From assembly GCA_013339765.2 (NCBI GenBank), contig CM023457.1:43574144-43638143 (forward strand): a stretch of DNA of 64,000 bases. The letters run 5' to 3'. The position numbers and the translations under genes are program-made. This DNA is from Haemaphysalis longicornis. Taxonomy: Eukaryota > Arthropoda > Arachnida > Ixodida > Ixodidae. This document shows, one piece after another, positions 21,136 through 33,620 of this stretch. The stretch's first letter is position 1, and each line of letters starts with the position of its first letter. The notes under the pieces were generated by a model. That model saw nothing but the letters and a program-made list of their open reading frames with translations. It was not told the DNA's origin and ran no database searches.

Positions 21136-21774
21136 ACTGCGGGAAGGAGAGATGCGTCTGCTCAGGAGCGAGCCGGATTTTTTGAGCCACATCTTTCTCA
21201 AGAGCGGATGAGCCTTGGCTTAGAAAGTGAGTGGCGGTACTTTTTGAGAGAGGGAAACCCTTCTCGCCTGCTCAGTGACCCATGTGGATCAGAGCAAGCC
21301 CCAGCACAACCAGCCATGAAGAAAGAAGAGCCAACTGATCCAGAGAGCTCCTTGTTGCGAGTTTTGCGCACTCTTCTGAGCCGCTCAGCACATTTTAAAC
21401 TACTTTTTTATTAGGCGATGTTAACACATTTTGAAAGCCTTACATGGTTTATAAGATGTTCCAATGGCTAATTTGGAAGTTGCTGAAGTTTACACAACTA
21501 GGGGCTGAATGTTGAAAGATGGCAGCTTGTCATAGAATTGCGAGGTAATTTAGTGGCCGATGCCTCGGAATGGAGGAGCGACAAACAACTCCCCCCTACA
21601 TGCGAATCAGATGATGTAGTTTGGACTTGCCAACCGGCACGCCTGATCAGCCCTTTGCGCGAGGCACGAGTCGAGACACAGGATGTGCCGAACACAAACA
21701 CGTATTTTTACTCTCGTAGACAATACGGGAAATACACTCGCAGGTCACGGCACACACGCTGTGTGCAACATTCC
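21136..21774. other. CLCA intron, no gene seen
   Basis: Open frames exist but show no recognisable family. Confidence 0.4.
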
Positions 21775-21890
21775 TCAGCTGACACCCCGTTGGGGTCAGA
21801 GCTGACATCAGACTGACAAAGAGGGAGGGCATGACGACTTGCCAACGCACTGCAGTTGACACCCCGTTAGGATCAGAGCTGACACGAGAC
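21775..21890 (+). repeat. Two-copy direct repeat
   Basis: TGACACCCCGTTGGGGTCAG followed by AGCTGACA near 21780, and TGACACCCCGTTAGGATCAG followed by AGCTGACA near 21858, about 79 bp apart. This may be an internal repeat of an LTR or a two-unit minisatellite. No element was identified around it. Confidence 0.6.
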
Positions 21891-24800
21891 AGAGTACATT
21901 GACGACAGCCGAAAGAAACGGTACTTGCCATTGCGAGCCCAAGAAGGAGGCGACAGTAGATGGAGATAGTAAAGTGTACAATAGGCGGGTTGGAGGCTTC
22001 CCCCAACTGCTAACAAAGGCTCGCGAGAAACACATACAGCATGGTGCACTGAAGGAGGCGGATATAGAAGCCCGTGCAGTCCACTTAGAGAAGTACGACA
22101 GAGCAGACAATTACCAAGAGTCCGCAGAAGAGTGGAGAAGGGGAGGACAGCTTAGCTGCGTTCCGGCTGATGGTCTCGCCGGGGTGACGCGTGAGGCTGC
22201 CGGCCGTCTGTGGTGGGGCGGCGCTCATTAGCGGCGCAATTTAAGCAAACTTCGACCGCACTTTTTCACCTCCTTGAAGTGATCTTTGGGGGCCCAGAGT
22301 TCACCGCCGTAGGTGCTCCGCCTCCACAGCACACCCCTCAAGGCCGATGCAGCGTCCCGACTGTCCGTCCGGCCACTGCCAGTTCTCACTCCATTCTCCC
22401 CGCAAACCCCGCACTTCACCGCGCACAGTCCCTGAAGCCGCGCGTCTTCCGGGAACCCGCTGGGTGCAGGCTTCCGTTGGCCGCGGCACTCTCGTATACC
22501 TCACTCCGCAAAACACGTGGCCATCCGACCCGGGCGTGGCAATGGAGGCGAAAACTCTTTTGCTACGCTGTACGCCTCTAGTCGCCTGCAAAATGGTGAG
22601 CGGTAAGAAACAGCCAAGCAGGGACACGAATTTAACTTAAGGTAGTAAAGCGTATAGAATCTTAGTTGCTCAGTTTATTCGTGCTTGAATTGAAATTATG
22701 TCCGTGACAGCCCGTGTATCAAGAACCTTTCTGTTACGTAACTCATCATCAACGCCGTTGCGGCATTCTGATGCGAGCTTTTCGAAGAACCTTGAGTGGT
22801 TGCGTTAAAGGTTTGATTTTTGTGGGGTACAGTCCGAGTAAAGAACCGTACAAGTGGTCCGGATTTCGATTTGTTAGCTACGTATCTGCTTCTCGTCAAG
22901 TTTACGATCAATAAGCTGGTATGCGTATTCGTCAAGCACGAATAAAGTATACATTCCATGCCCAGTGCTTGGGTAATTTTGGTCGGTTCATCGACAGCTA
23001 TCACGCTCCCGACAATTGTTTGTTTCACTGGTGATGGCAACGGTGAAGGCATAAATAAATGTCCTGGCTCGTAAAGAGCTGCTACAGTGATATTGTTTGT
23101 TTCGCTACTGGCCGCTGACTGAAAGTGACCATAGAGAAAAAAACAATGGGCGCGTATCACTGTTCCTCGACACTGACACCCCGGCTACTAGTGGTCATGG
23201 TTATCAGCATATTGTCTACAACCAGCGTACAGTCCTCCTCGAGAGGTGAAATGTGCATGTGGTATACTTCTGCAGCATTGGGAATGGGCCACATTACTTC
23301 GTCCCTCTTTTACCGCGCCCCTGCGAGGCGATAACCAGGATTGACTGGTACATTCAATGCTTGAAGAGGCAAAATTGTCGACTCCAATCGTTTTCTCATA
23401 GAAAATCACTGTTAAACACAGTAGCACCACTGTGCTTGTGTTGCGTCACGTCCGGTTGTTTGCTTTTAGCCAATCAGAGCTAACTCAAAATGGTTCGAAA
23501 TGGACACAAAACAGTTCCAGGGTGGTGGAAACTATTAGTGGATTGTTTTCGAAGCGACGATCTTGTGTTAACCTGCTTCGTGACTTGGAAAGTCCTAGCC
23601 TGCTTGCCTATTTCACTGTTACGTTATACTAATTGACCTTGCTAGCACTGCATACCCATTACACAAAATTTAACTTGCCACACGAGGAGAGTCACGTCCC
23701 TCAAGTCTTGCATTTTCTCTTATAAATCTTTTTTGCAGGTGCGGCTGAACGCATGCTCAAAAAATTTTGAGGAGGAAACGGCGGGAAAACGTTACGAAAT
23801 GCATAGGACCCTTAAAAAACCCTTGCAAGGTTGACCCAAGCTGCAAAATCACACCTAGAATATCGCGCTCGTTTCATGTTGAATCATCCATCATGTTCTT
23901 GCCCTACATGGGCACGAAGCCAGTAAGTAGCATTTAAACTCCCAGCCTCGAAACCACGGACTGTGTGTGTAGCTCTGCTTCTAAAATACACAACTTTTTT
24001 GTATGCACTTCGGCAAATTCGGCAGTGCTGACGCGCATGAGCATCACATGACTGCGCAACCGGTGATGATTGAATGCCAGTAGTGGTAATTAATGCTGCG
24101 ACGTCAAATTAATCTTAAAAGTCAACTGACCAGACATATCAGGGATAATCAAAGTGCGATATGTCGCGGTAAGCGTGCGCTGCCGATGCGTGCGAGCCTA
24201 TCGCCTTTCTTGTGCAACGTTTCCTGTGCGCTTCTATAATCATGAAAAACAAGTTGAGCTTAGGAATATAGGCAATAAACAATAGGTTCTCTACGTTAAA
24301 AATTACCTTACTATCGCAGCATTAAACAGTGAATTTTTTAGGGAAAAAATTGATACCAATGCATGTATGGCTTAGGGCATACTGGCTGTGCTGCGAGAAC
24401 TTTTAGATGCCTTGAATGTCAAAAGTATTAAAGAATGCCCTTGCATTGAAGTTGGAGTTGCTCAGAATATTATACCAAGCTTCAAAGTAGCTCATTTGGC
24501 ATCTTTGTGGTATGCAAACTTTTCGCAATGAACTCCTGCACGTATGAATACCAAGTTGCTGCGCCAGGCAAGATAAAACATAAAAGAAGCCAAATTTTTT
24601 TTTAAATTTAAGTAAAAAAATGCTTCACATGTTGCTATGGGGACAATACTGCTAAGGGAAGTTGTCCAATGCGATACAGCCAACCAGCTAACCTACTTTG
24701 CATTGAAAGCCTATTGAAAGCCATCTCCCTCTTTGTTTGGTCTGCAAACTGGGCTATGTACTCTTCACAGAAGGAGCTGATATTGACGTTTTGTGGAAAG

Positions 24801-25120
24801 AAAAAGGCTGTAAAAGGCACTCCAATTTCAAGGCACGGCATTCCAGAAGCCTCATGTTAAAAAGGACACGAAAGGCTACAGCCCTGACGACTTTTGATAA
24901 GTGAAACCTATGTAGCAACTTCGGAAACCGTTTTCTCAAAACAGTTGTCTTATCCACCTGTGTCGCTTGTTCCGGGGATTTTTTCGGTAATGCTGGTGTG
25001 TTTTGATTCCGTTTATTGCATTACATTCCTTTATGAACAGTTTCGTCATGACACTCTTGGTTTTGAGGATTTGTTTTTGTGTTTTTTTATTCAAATAGTC
25101 GTTCACAGTTGACCTGCCTG
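21891..25120. other. CLCA intron, no gene seen
   Basis: A GC-rich patch at 22130-22610 has long overlapping frames on both strands but no known domain. The rest is AT-rich. No exon with correct splice phases and CLCA similarity was found here, although the missing Cys-rich exon must lie somewhere between 20163 and 48353 if the gene is complete. Confidence 0.4.
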
Positions 25121-25428
25121 TTGCACATTAACCTCTAAAAGTGAAAACTAAAAAACAATGTTGTAAAAAAAAACTTCTAAAACTGTCATGACCTTGTCCA
25201 TTCATTCGGGAATAAAAAGCACTTCGAACAAGTTTCCTATCATGTTTTACAAGCCGCTCATGCTTGGTATAAGCGGAACAGAAAGAAAATTCAATAAATA
25301 AAAAAGTTTTCAAAATATACTTTGAAATTTTTATGGTGTTATCACAGAAGCATTTCCAGTTGCTGTGCCAATTTTTATCAAAATGTATAAAGAAATAAAA
25401 AAAGTTGATTTTGAAATCTACATCCCCC
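25121..25428. other. End of a TTAA-bounded element, partial
   Basis: AT-rich and non-coding. The right end is TTTTGAAATCTACATCCCCC followed by CTTAA. It abuts the MITE at 25429 and appears to share its TTAA. The left end was not found. Confidence 0.3.
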
Positions 25429-25944
25429 CTTAAAGGAGCCGTGAAGACAAAATACAAGTTGGGTTTATTATAAAGACTGCTTAGTCCCGATAACAATGAT
25501 ACCAATATCATCGCAATCTTCGAACAAATAACGGAGATATTAAAGAAAACGTGTGAAGCAGTCGCGACCCTCTAGCCAATTTTCCGCAACTTTTCTATGA
25601 CGTCACGGAACCTTGTTTGTGTGATTGGCGGTCGCCTAGCTGACCTGTCGCTACGACAGATGACTGGACGTCTGTAATGGGGCCCTGTAGTTCCATTTGA
25701 CCGCATCTCTTGAATGCTAACGTGCAGTTAACGCACTGAAAATTATATTTTATTGTTGGCCCGTATGACGTCATCCTTGCTCATAACACGTCACTGTGGC
25801 GCAAAATTGAAAGCTTTAAAATAAATACTTGCTTTTTTTTCGTTATAAAACATCTTTTGTGGCTCTAATGGAGCTGAGTGAGATACTGAATCCTAGTTCT
25901 TCAAATTAAACGAAGTTGTATTTTCGCTTCATGGCTCCTTTAAG
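25429..25944. mobile_element. TTAA-flanked MITE
   Basis: The ends are TTAA-AGGAGCCGTGAAG on the left and CTTCATGGCTCCT-TTAA on the right, with inverted matches of about 26 of 28 bp. The TTAA target points to the piggyBac or Kolobok type; the AGGAGCC end fits Kolobok better by my recall. There is no coding. The same right end (TCATGGCTCCTTTAAG) occurs at about 46020-46036 and 47862-47880. Confidence 0.7.
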
Positions 25945-26679
25945 TCTTCTTACGTTATTTGAAGGCGAAAACTTGGTGATACTTAATAACTAATACATTG
26001 TACTTCGATACTTAACATCTTGCATTTAACATCTGATTTTTGGCTGTTTTTACACTGTTTGTTTACATTTTATGGAATTTTGTGGTACCACCTGATCCTG
26101 ATTTCTTGATGTTCCCAATGTGCCTATACATTTTGATTTGCATTCCTTGATTATTCGTCCAGTATAGTAACTCTCGCAAAAATATGAAATGTTATCATGG
26201 AAAGCATTTTATTTTTCTTCGCCTGTCCGTGACATGATAATGGTTTAAATAATTTTTATGTATTCCGTTCTGGCATCATAATAACTTTTTCTTAGGAATT
26301 TAGAGCCAGGATGTCCCCCTGACAGTTTACTCCGAGGCCTCCTTGTGTACTAACATCAATTATGCATTTTGTATAGCAAACAAAAGAAACTCATACTTGC
26401 GATAATTCTTAACTGATCCCCGCACGGGGCACCTTGATCGATCTTCGTGACGGTGTTGGCGACACCGCGGACCCCAAGCCCCCATACTCGTGCTGTAACC
26501 GACCATGGTAATGAGTTTTAAGGTGAAGGGTAGAAGCTATCAGGGTAAGGTTTGAGAAGAAAGTACCCCCGTCCCCTGCTTCTTTTACATGCCATATGGT
26601 AAATCGTAACCCCCCCCCCCCCCCCCAAACATGATTGGCCCCTGAAATGGGGCCGCACCGAAGGTTCATTTCCGCCACT
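25945..26679. other. CLCA intron; C homopolymer, possible LINE 5' end
   Basis: No gene. A C-run of about 17 bases lies near 26610-26626. The stretch from 26400 may be the 5' leader of the LINE that follows, but its start is not defined. Confidence 0.35.
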
Positions 26680-26719
26680 CCCAACCCTCAGTCTTCCAAA
26701 GCCTGATAACTGCCCCCGT

Positions 26720-27940
26720 TTTTTGGTGTTGGAATTCACTGAACAAGAAAAGCCTCTCGCATCACAGTCCGTGTTCCTGATATCAAGATTTCTGGAGGGC
26801 ATATTGGTGACAAATATAAGGCCAAAAAACAAAGAACTGGAGAAATCCTGGTTGAAGTACACAAACAAAAGCACGCCAAGATCCTCCTTGAACAAACTCG
26901 CATAGCCAATCTTGAAATCAGGGTGACACCCCACCGGAGCCTGAAGGTGGCATTTCCGAACTAGACCTCATGAATGAGACAAATGCTGACCTGCTGGAGG
27001 GCCTGAAAAATCAGGGCGTGACAGCTGTGAGGCGCATAACTATGAGGAGGGATGACAAAGTAGTCTCGACCAAGCACATTATTCTTACTTTTGACCGGTC
27101 CACACTCCCATAGTACGTCAATGCAGGTTTTGTACTTTGTAATGTCCGGCAGTACATTCCAAACCCGCGCCGCTGCTTTAAGTGCCAGCGGTTCGGGGAC
27201 GAAACCAACTCCTGCCGTGGCCGTCTGACTTGCGCAAAGTGCGCCCAGCATGATCATGCATCTGACAATTGTCCATCATCAACCCTCACCTGCGCCAACT
27301 GCCAGGGACCCCATGCCGCCTACTCTCGCAAATGCGAGAAGTTTAAGCAGGAGAAGGCGATCATAAATGGGGAGGTCACTGAGAACATCACCTTCCCAGA
27401 GGCGCGAAAGAGGTTTGCCTCTTACCCCCTGGGGAGGTACGCCGCCGAAGCTCGCCGGGGGCGGAGAAGCGTCAGGTTTCGGCGGGGACCCAGTACCGCG
27501 AGTCGGACTTGGTCCCCCCCCCAGGATTGCCCCAGGCAGCCCAACCCGCCTCTGCACCGCTCGCTCAGCCAGCTATGGTGGCAACCACGTCCGTTGGGGA
27601 TGCCGCGGCATCCACTGCTTCCTCTCCACCGGCCCAAGCACAAGGCGAGGGCACGGAGGAGATGGAGACAGAGGCATCTGCGGCAGTACCCACCCCCGCC
27701 GCACCGCCTGTGCCACCCAGGGCGCTCCTGACGCCCTCGGCGGTCGCGGTTCGAACGAAGGGCACCGGAAAGGGTGCCAAGTCTGGGGGGTCCGGTCCGC
27801 CGGGTACCCTTCCAAATCTAATGATGAGATAGATGTAGGACCTTTCCTGTCTGCTTTGCAGCGGAAGGAGCGGGTCCCTCCATCTAAACCTCCCGAGAAG
27901 GTTAAAAAACCCCTCCCTAGAGTGCAAGCCCCGAAAAACC
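26720..27940 (+). pseudogene. LINE ORF1 (gag-like, CCHC knuckles)
   Basis: Readable parts are GEILVEV and KILLEQTRIANLEIRV, then LLEGLKNQGVTAVRRITMRR, KHIILTFDRSTLP, and a Cys-rich array from RRCFKCQRFGDETNSCRG to CAKCAQHDHASDNC and CANCQGPHAAYSRKC. These are two to three CCHC-type knuckles that bind the element RNA. The first knuckle has D-E where a histidine is usual, and an in-frame TAG follows STLP. A proline-rich tail ends near 27940. Inactive. Confidence 0.8.
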
Positions 27941-27981
27941 TTACGTAAATAGTCACACTCCAGTAGCTGTAACACATCATA

Positions 27982-28480
27982 ATGGGAAGAGAAAATATTG
28001 TTCAATGGAACTGCAGAGGCCTTCTTATTAATCTTGACGATGTATACAGGATCCCCCATGATAATCAGCCAAGTTTAATGTGTGTACAAGAAACACATTT
28101 GAATTCAATCATACAAATTTCTTGTATAGTTACATTGTGTACAAAAGGGACAGGGGTGGCTGTACACACTCTTCTGGCGGTGTGGCCATAATCGCACGGA
28201 AATCCTTAGCATGCTACCCTGTAACCCTGAACACTCTCCTTGAGGCTGCAGCAATTTGAACAATAATATTTAGCAGGTTGATAACGGTATGCTCCATATA
28301 AATTCCTCCAGATTTTACACTTTCAAGCTCCGACTTCAAGGCGCTGGTTGACCAGCTGCCCGAACCATACATCCTGACAGGCGACCTTAGTGCACACAAT
28401 TCTCTTTGGGGCTCTTCTCGCACGGATGCCTGAGTTCGCCTGATAGAGAAGTTTCTAACATCCTCTGGAGCATGCCTTTT
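27982..28480 (+). pseudogene. LINE ORF2 endonuclease part
   Basis: It starts MGRENIVQWNCRGL, the conserved WNCRG of LINE endonucleases, and includes SLMCVQETHLNS with the catalytic QET glutamate. Frames then break. Later pieces include ILTGDLSAHN, in which the GDFN-type asparagine is changed to serine. The family nicks DNA to prime reverse transcription; this copy is dead. Confidence 0.8.
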
Positions 28481-28539
28481 TAACAAGAAACAGCCTACAT
28501 ACCATAACATAGGACACAATACATACTAAAATCTTGACT

Positions 28540-30430
28540 TGGCTATTGGTTCGGCAATTCTCTTTCCATGTCTTGAGTGGGGTGTGGGCACTGACTCATA
28601 TGGCAGTGACCACTTCCCCACTTCACTAACATATATAGGTAAAAACCCAAGCAGTCCATCTTCCCGAAACAGGTTCAACGAAACAAGAGCTAACTGGAGT
28701 ACATTTACAGAGACATCCAAACTACACCACACATCCACAGGACACCTACACGTTGAAGAAGCTACCAAACTCCTCACGGCGCACGTCCTCGACGCCGCCG
28801 AAAAGTCCATTCCTCACGCCTCTGGTACCCCGCGCAACCAGCGGAGGCCGTGGTGGAATGAGGACTGTAGACGGGCGCGAGAGGCCCAGAACAAGGCGTG
28901 GGGTATCCTCCGTCGGTACCCCACGTCGGGTAACCTTATTTTGTTCAAACGGGCCAAGGCGTTAGGAAAACGTGTGCGCCGTGAGGCAAAACGAGAGTTG
29001 GCACACCTTCTTGACATCCATAAACTCTTACACAGACACACACAAAGTCTGGACACGAATACGACAACTAAAAGGACAACAGACACACAGCCTGCCCCTG
29101 GTTAGTACAACAGGGGACACACTGGTAGACCAGGCTAACATACTTGCACAACACTTCAAACACATGTCCAGTTCAGCACACTACACAAACACTTTCATGA
29201 AACACAAAACATCTGCAGAAAAAAGCCCTTACAAGAACAAGACAAATCAGAAACTTCTTACAATTCTGAATTCACTCTCACTGAGTTGAGGGCTGCCCTG
29301 AGCACGTGCAAACCTTCAGCTCCAGGCACAGATAAGATTCATACACCATGATACAGCACCTACACCCATACGCTCTTGAAGCACTCTTACACCTATACAA
29401 TAAAATATGGCTTTCGGGGCACACTCCACGCTCTAGAAGGAGGCCATAGTAGTGGCTTTCCTAAAGAAGGAAGGACCCTTCTTCCTTCGCCAGTTATCGT
29501 ACCCATTCCCTAACAAGCTTCCTGTGTCAAGCTCTTACGAGAGGGGGGGGGGGGGGTTGGGGGGACATATAAACAGGAAGAGCTCGCTGTACTTTCTTAG
29601 AGTACCCAATGTTCTTCTCGAGAGCTGCCAGGCAGGCTTCAGGGCGGGGCGATCTACCAGCGATCAACTCGTTGCGTTAGTCATATATCAAAGATGCTTT
29701 CCTCCACAAGCAGTACTGTGTGACAGTATTCTTTGATCTTAAAAATGCGTACGTATAATGCTTGCGCCGGTACGGCATCCTGCAGCGATTTGAAGTCCTT
29801 TGGCATGTCGGGTAACATGATGAACCCGCTTGCAATTACCTGTCTGAAAGAACGTTTCGCGTGCGAGGTGGAACTGCAGTCTCTAGGGTTCATGTGCAGG
29901 AAAAAGGCGTGCAGCAAGGTGGAGTTTTGAGTTGCACTTTGTTCATTGTAAAAATGAATTCTCTTCGGATGGCGCTGCCGCCATCGATTTGCTGTTCAAT
30001 CTATGTAGACCACGTTCAATTCTCCTTCAAGTCGTGTAATTTGTCCATTTGCTAGCGCCAAGTCCAGCTTGGTGTGAACAAGCTAGCAGGCTGGGCAGAT
30101 AGCAACGGTTTTAAGTTTAATCCAGGAAAATGCACTTGTGTTTTGTTTTCTAAGAGGCGTGGCATTCGGCCGGATCCAAACATTCAATTGACTCCACGGT
30201 GTCTCTATTCCTTTAAAAAAGGAACACAAGTTTTTAGGTATTATCTTTGACGAAAAGCTCACATTCATCCCACACATAAAACAACTAAAACATAAAGGCT
30301 TAAAAACACTGACTATCCTGAAGGTTCTCTCGCACATTTCTTTTGGTGCTGACAAACAACTTCTTTTAAGTGTTTTTACCAGCCTAATAGGTTCACGATT
30401 GGACTATGGTAGCGTTGTCTATGAGGTCTG
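28540..30430 (+). pseudogene. LINE ORF2 linker and reverse transcriptase remnants
   Basis: At 28539-29100 the frame carries GSDHFPTSL, the SDH motif that ends the endonuclease, then a linker with RPWWNEDCRRAREAQNKAW. Further fragments include ESCQAGFRAGRSTSDQLVAL (about 29620-29690), the AGFR motif of RT, and broken later motifs up to about 30430. The catalytic YxDD region is not intact. Confidence 0.7.
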
Positions 30431-30602
30431 AGCCACTAAAACCTCCCTCAGAATGCTGGACCCTGTGCTTCATCTAGGGCTCCACTTGGCGTGTGGTGCC
30501 TTCCGGACCAGTCCAGTTGAAAGCCTGTAAGTAGAGTGCAACAAATGGAACCTACGTCAGCGAGCAAACACAGATCTCTTTTATGCCTTTAAAATTTCAT
30601 CC

Positions 30603-31568
30603 ATGGCTCCCCATCCTTTTAAATCAGTTTTTTATGATACCTCCATGACTGAACTCCTGCTAAATCGACCATCTTTCTCTGCGCCCTTCTCTTACAGAGT
30701 TAAAGAGCAGGCGTCGGAGCTTGCTGTGTCCTTTTTAGATATAATCCAAAGTTCTCTAACAAATTTTGTAGCAATATGGCATCTCCGCCCTGTATCATGC
30801 GACACATCTTTCACACATATAGATAAAAACCGAGCTCCCACATGTGCAATTCTGCAGCGCTTCTTGTATTTGCAGCAGAAGTATCAGTGTCCTGAAAATT
30901 ATACGGATGCCTCTAAAACTTCCACCTCGGTGTCCTGCGCGGCGCATGGGCCCGGCCCTAGTGTCACTAGAACTCTGAACAGTAATGCCGGTATCTTTAC
31001 GGCAGATGCGTATGGTGTACTTCTTGTTGTTAATCATATACTTCAAATCCACATCCCACAATCCATTATCTATACAGATTCCCCCAGTGTTGTGCGGGTA
31101 TTGTCGTCAACAAAGTCTTCAAAAAACCACGTTGTAAATCTTATCATCAAAGGTATTATGTCTGTGTATGTCCACAAATTTGAACTGGTCCTTTGCTGGG
31201 TCCCTGGCCACTGTGGTATAGCCGGGAACGAAGCAGCGGATCGAATGGCTGCAGCTGCGACACTCTTGAATACAGTAGACATAACCACATTACCCTACAC
31301 CGACGTGAAACCACACGGCAGACAACAACTTCGCAAAACATGGCAAACACACTGGAGTGAACAGACAGACAACAAGTTACACGTAATAAAACCACACTTG
31401 GGACCATACACCACCGACACACGCAATAGATACACTGAAGTCGCCTTGGCTAGATTACAGATAGGGCACACTCATGCAACGCACTTGCAGCTTCTTACTG
31501 GATCACCAAGAGCTCTGCAGCAGGTGCGGAGAGGCCCTATCCGTGATCCACATCTTCATACAATGTAA
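30603..31568 (+). pseudogene. LINE RNase H domain
   Basis: A 321-codon open frame holds NYTDASKTSTSVSCA (the first catalytic Asp region), FTADAYGVLLVV (E replaced by D in TAEAYA), QSIIYTDSPSVVRVLSS and LCWVPGHCGIAGNEAADRMA (W-x-P-x-H-x-G-x-x-G-N-E-x-A-D). The order and motifs are those of LINE-encoded RNase H. It is the longest uninterrupted piece of the element. The C-terminal zinc-like segment continues in another frame to about 31700. Confidence 0.85.
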
Positions 31569-31720
31569 GGCACTTGACACAACACGACACAAATACTTCC
31601 CACAACTACACACACGACATACTCCACCACACCCGTCATACTTCTTAGGAGACGAAGCCATGTTTTCAATCAAACGCGTTTTGAGTTTCTTACCGACGTA
31701 AAATTTTAACATCTCATTTC

Positions 31721-32984
31721 TTATCATGCATCTTGACAACCTGGCCCTTTACACCAGTCATCTTCATTACGTTGTGTTTTACTTTATTTTTACTGAAATG
31801 TTCTAATTTTCTTCCATGTCACTTTCATGTAATCACTATTGTTTGGCGCTCTTTGCCCTTAGTTGGCCTTGCGCCGTTAAACTCCAATAGTCATCAATTC
31901 TTAACTGATATATTGCACTTACGCATTTTTCCTTCTTTTTTTTCTTTTTTGGCACGAATTTTGGCATTCCTTCGACCGACTTCTTTCTCCTGTACTGTGT
32001 TTGTGTCAGTTTCTTCTTTCATTTCGTAGTGAACTCATTAGCAAGAAGACAAACACCACAGCCTCCCTATAATCGGGGTTCTGCACGCCTGGTGTGCACC
32101 TCTTTGTCATGTGCCATCACTGGTCACGCGGCATGCATTCATCTAAAACTTTTACTTTTCCAATTTACATTTTTGTGAATTTTCAAAAACCGAGCCCATT
32201 CGCCCCTCAAACCTCTCTATTGCGGGCAATTCACCCAACTGGGCATGGGCTACGAAGATAGGAATAGCAACAACCACAGCTTTTCAAATTTGTTTGCTTT
32301 ATTTCACTTTGCTCTTCAAAGCTCTTGTTCGACGAATCTCTCTACAGTCGTTTTTTATGAACTTCATGCTTTCACTATCCTTCTGGCGTCATGCTGCTTC
32401 TTTCGGTCTCAACTTTTCCCTTCACCAGCTTTGCAAGCTCCACTTCCTGCCAGATGAAAAGACGGTGAACTAAACCCTTTAATATGCATAAAGATTGCCT
32501 CCGATAAGACAGACAGCATTGATTACATAATGGAGTTTTAGCTAACCGTTTTCGACGGTCCGCTCCCGTACCGGCAAATGATCCGTACGCATTTATCACT
32601 CCCACATGGACACGAGGCGGGAGTGTTAGTGCACCCGTGCGGCCTTGGTTGCGCGCGGGCACAAAAGCATTAGTCCTCCCCCGCTGACGGAAATCCTCCT
32701 TGTAGGGTGTTTACAATAGCGGCAGGAAAGGTGCTTTTCTGAACGAAAAGAACGGCTCGCCCTCTCGACGCCTGGTCTTTCTCCCTCCCTTTTATCTCCC
32801 GCTACAATATCTGTTCTCTCTGTACCTTTAGTTTCTGCTGGCTGCAGCTCGGTTGCCTCTAGCTTCCTTTTTGGTATTACACTTTATGAATAAACCATGG
32901 CAATCGAGCGTTCCTTCATTTCTGACTGTGAATACCTTCGCCATTTTGCCTTCTCCGTATTCCTCGCTTCTGATGTCTATGAAG
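31721..32984. other. LINE 3' region and intron, no gene seen
   Basis: AT-rich sequence, possibly LINE 3' untranslated sequence up to about 32050. No poly-A tail or target duplication was made out. No exon was recognised. Confidence 0.35.
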
Positions 32985-33090
32985 TGTCAACCGCATGGAG
33001 CATTTTATGCTAAAAAGAATGCACCGCCGCGAATACCACCCGCATCTGCGCCCCGCGCGGCAAGCGGCGGCAACATGGCGGCATCACCGG
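32985..33090 (+). repeat. AACCGCATGGAGC repeat, copy
   Basis: CAACCGCATGGAGCATTTTA through GCGGCGGCAACATGGCGGC matches, inverted, 6060-6190. Confidence 0.6.
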
Positions 33091-33299
33091 CCGGAGAAGC
33101 GGTGTGGGTAGGTGTCACTTATGGAACAAATGAAGTTGCTTGTACAGTAAAGGAGCTGATAATGTGGGTGAAAACGACACTAAAGCATCGTCCGCGCGGC
33201 TAGGAAAAGCGCCAATCAAATATCCGCAACCGTGGTCAGCCTAAACATCTCCGGCGGGGCCAGCGGGCTTTCCGGAGCCTTTTCAATCTGCAGCCATGA

Positions 33300-33620
33300 A
33301 GAGCACGCCTCTCCATTGGTGCAAGTCGGCAGGCTCCTCCCACACCCACTGCCGCACGCATCGGGCGTCATTTTCTAAGTAAGGTACAATCTGTCGCGGG
33401 GGTGAAACCGGCAACGCGGGCGTGAAAATAACGCGGGCGCAACGTCGACGCGCAAGGATTGCATGCGGTTCATGTGCGCACGTCACGTCGACGATGAGCA
33501 CGCGTTCTTTTGACTCTCGCGTTGAGGATTCGGGCCGGCACTCCGGCGCTGGCCTCTCCCTTGTTTGCCGCGAATGGCAGTGGGAGGAGCCTCACGACTT
33601 GCGCCAATGGGGAGACGTGT
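33300..33620. repeat. Head-to-head pair of dispersed repeat units
   Basis: Near 33305-33355 the minus strand reads GGCAGTGGGTGTGGGAGGAG, CCTGCCGACTTGCACCAATG; near 33575-33615 the plus strand reads GGCAGTGGGAGGAGCCTCAC, GACTTGCGCCAATGGGGAGA. Two copies of the unit at 54-230 thus face away from a CG-rich centre holding GCATGCGGTTCATGTGCGCA. It is a composite inverted repeat of about 320 bp. Confidence 0.55.

Larger units (their letters stand above)
26680..31720 (+). mobile_element. Two-ORF LINE with RNase H, decayed
   Basis: A nearly complete but heavily mutated non-LTR retrotransposon. In order it has ORF1 with an RNA-binding region and cysteine knuckles (26720-27940), ORF2 endonuclease (27982-28480), a linker, reverse transcriptase (about 28850-30430), RNase H (30890-31260) and a C-terminal Cys region (31480-31570). 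ORF1 knuckles plus an RNase H domain fit the I-superfamily. Frameshifts and stops occur throughout, and a G-run at 29539-29556 interrupts the RT part. It lies in the large CLCA intron. Confidence 0.8.

Noticed and set aside
22210..22640. Proline/Arg-rich open frames
   Set aside because: GC-rich composition gives open frames on both strands; no recognisable domain.
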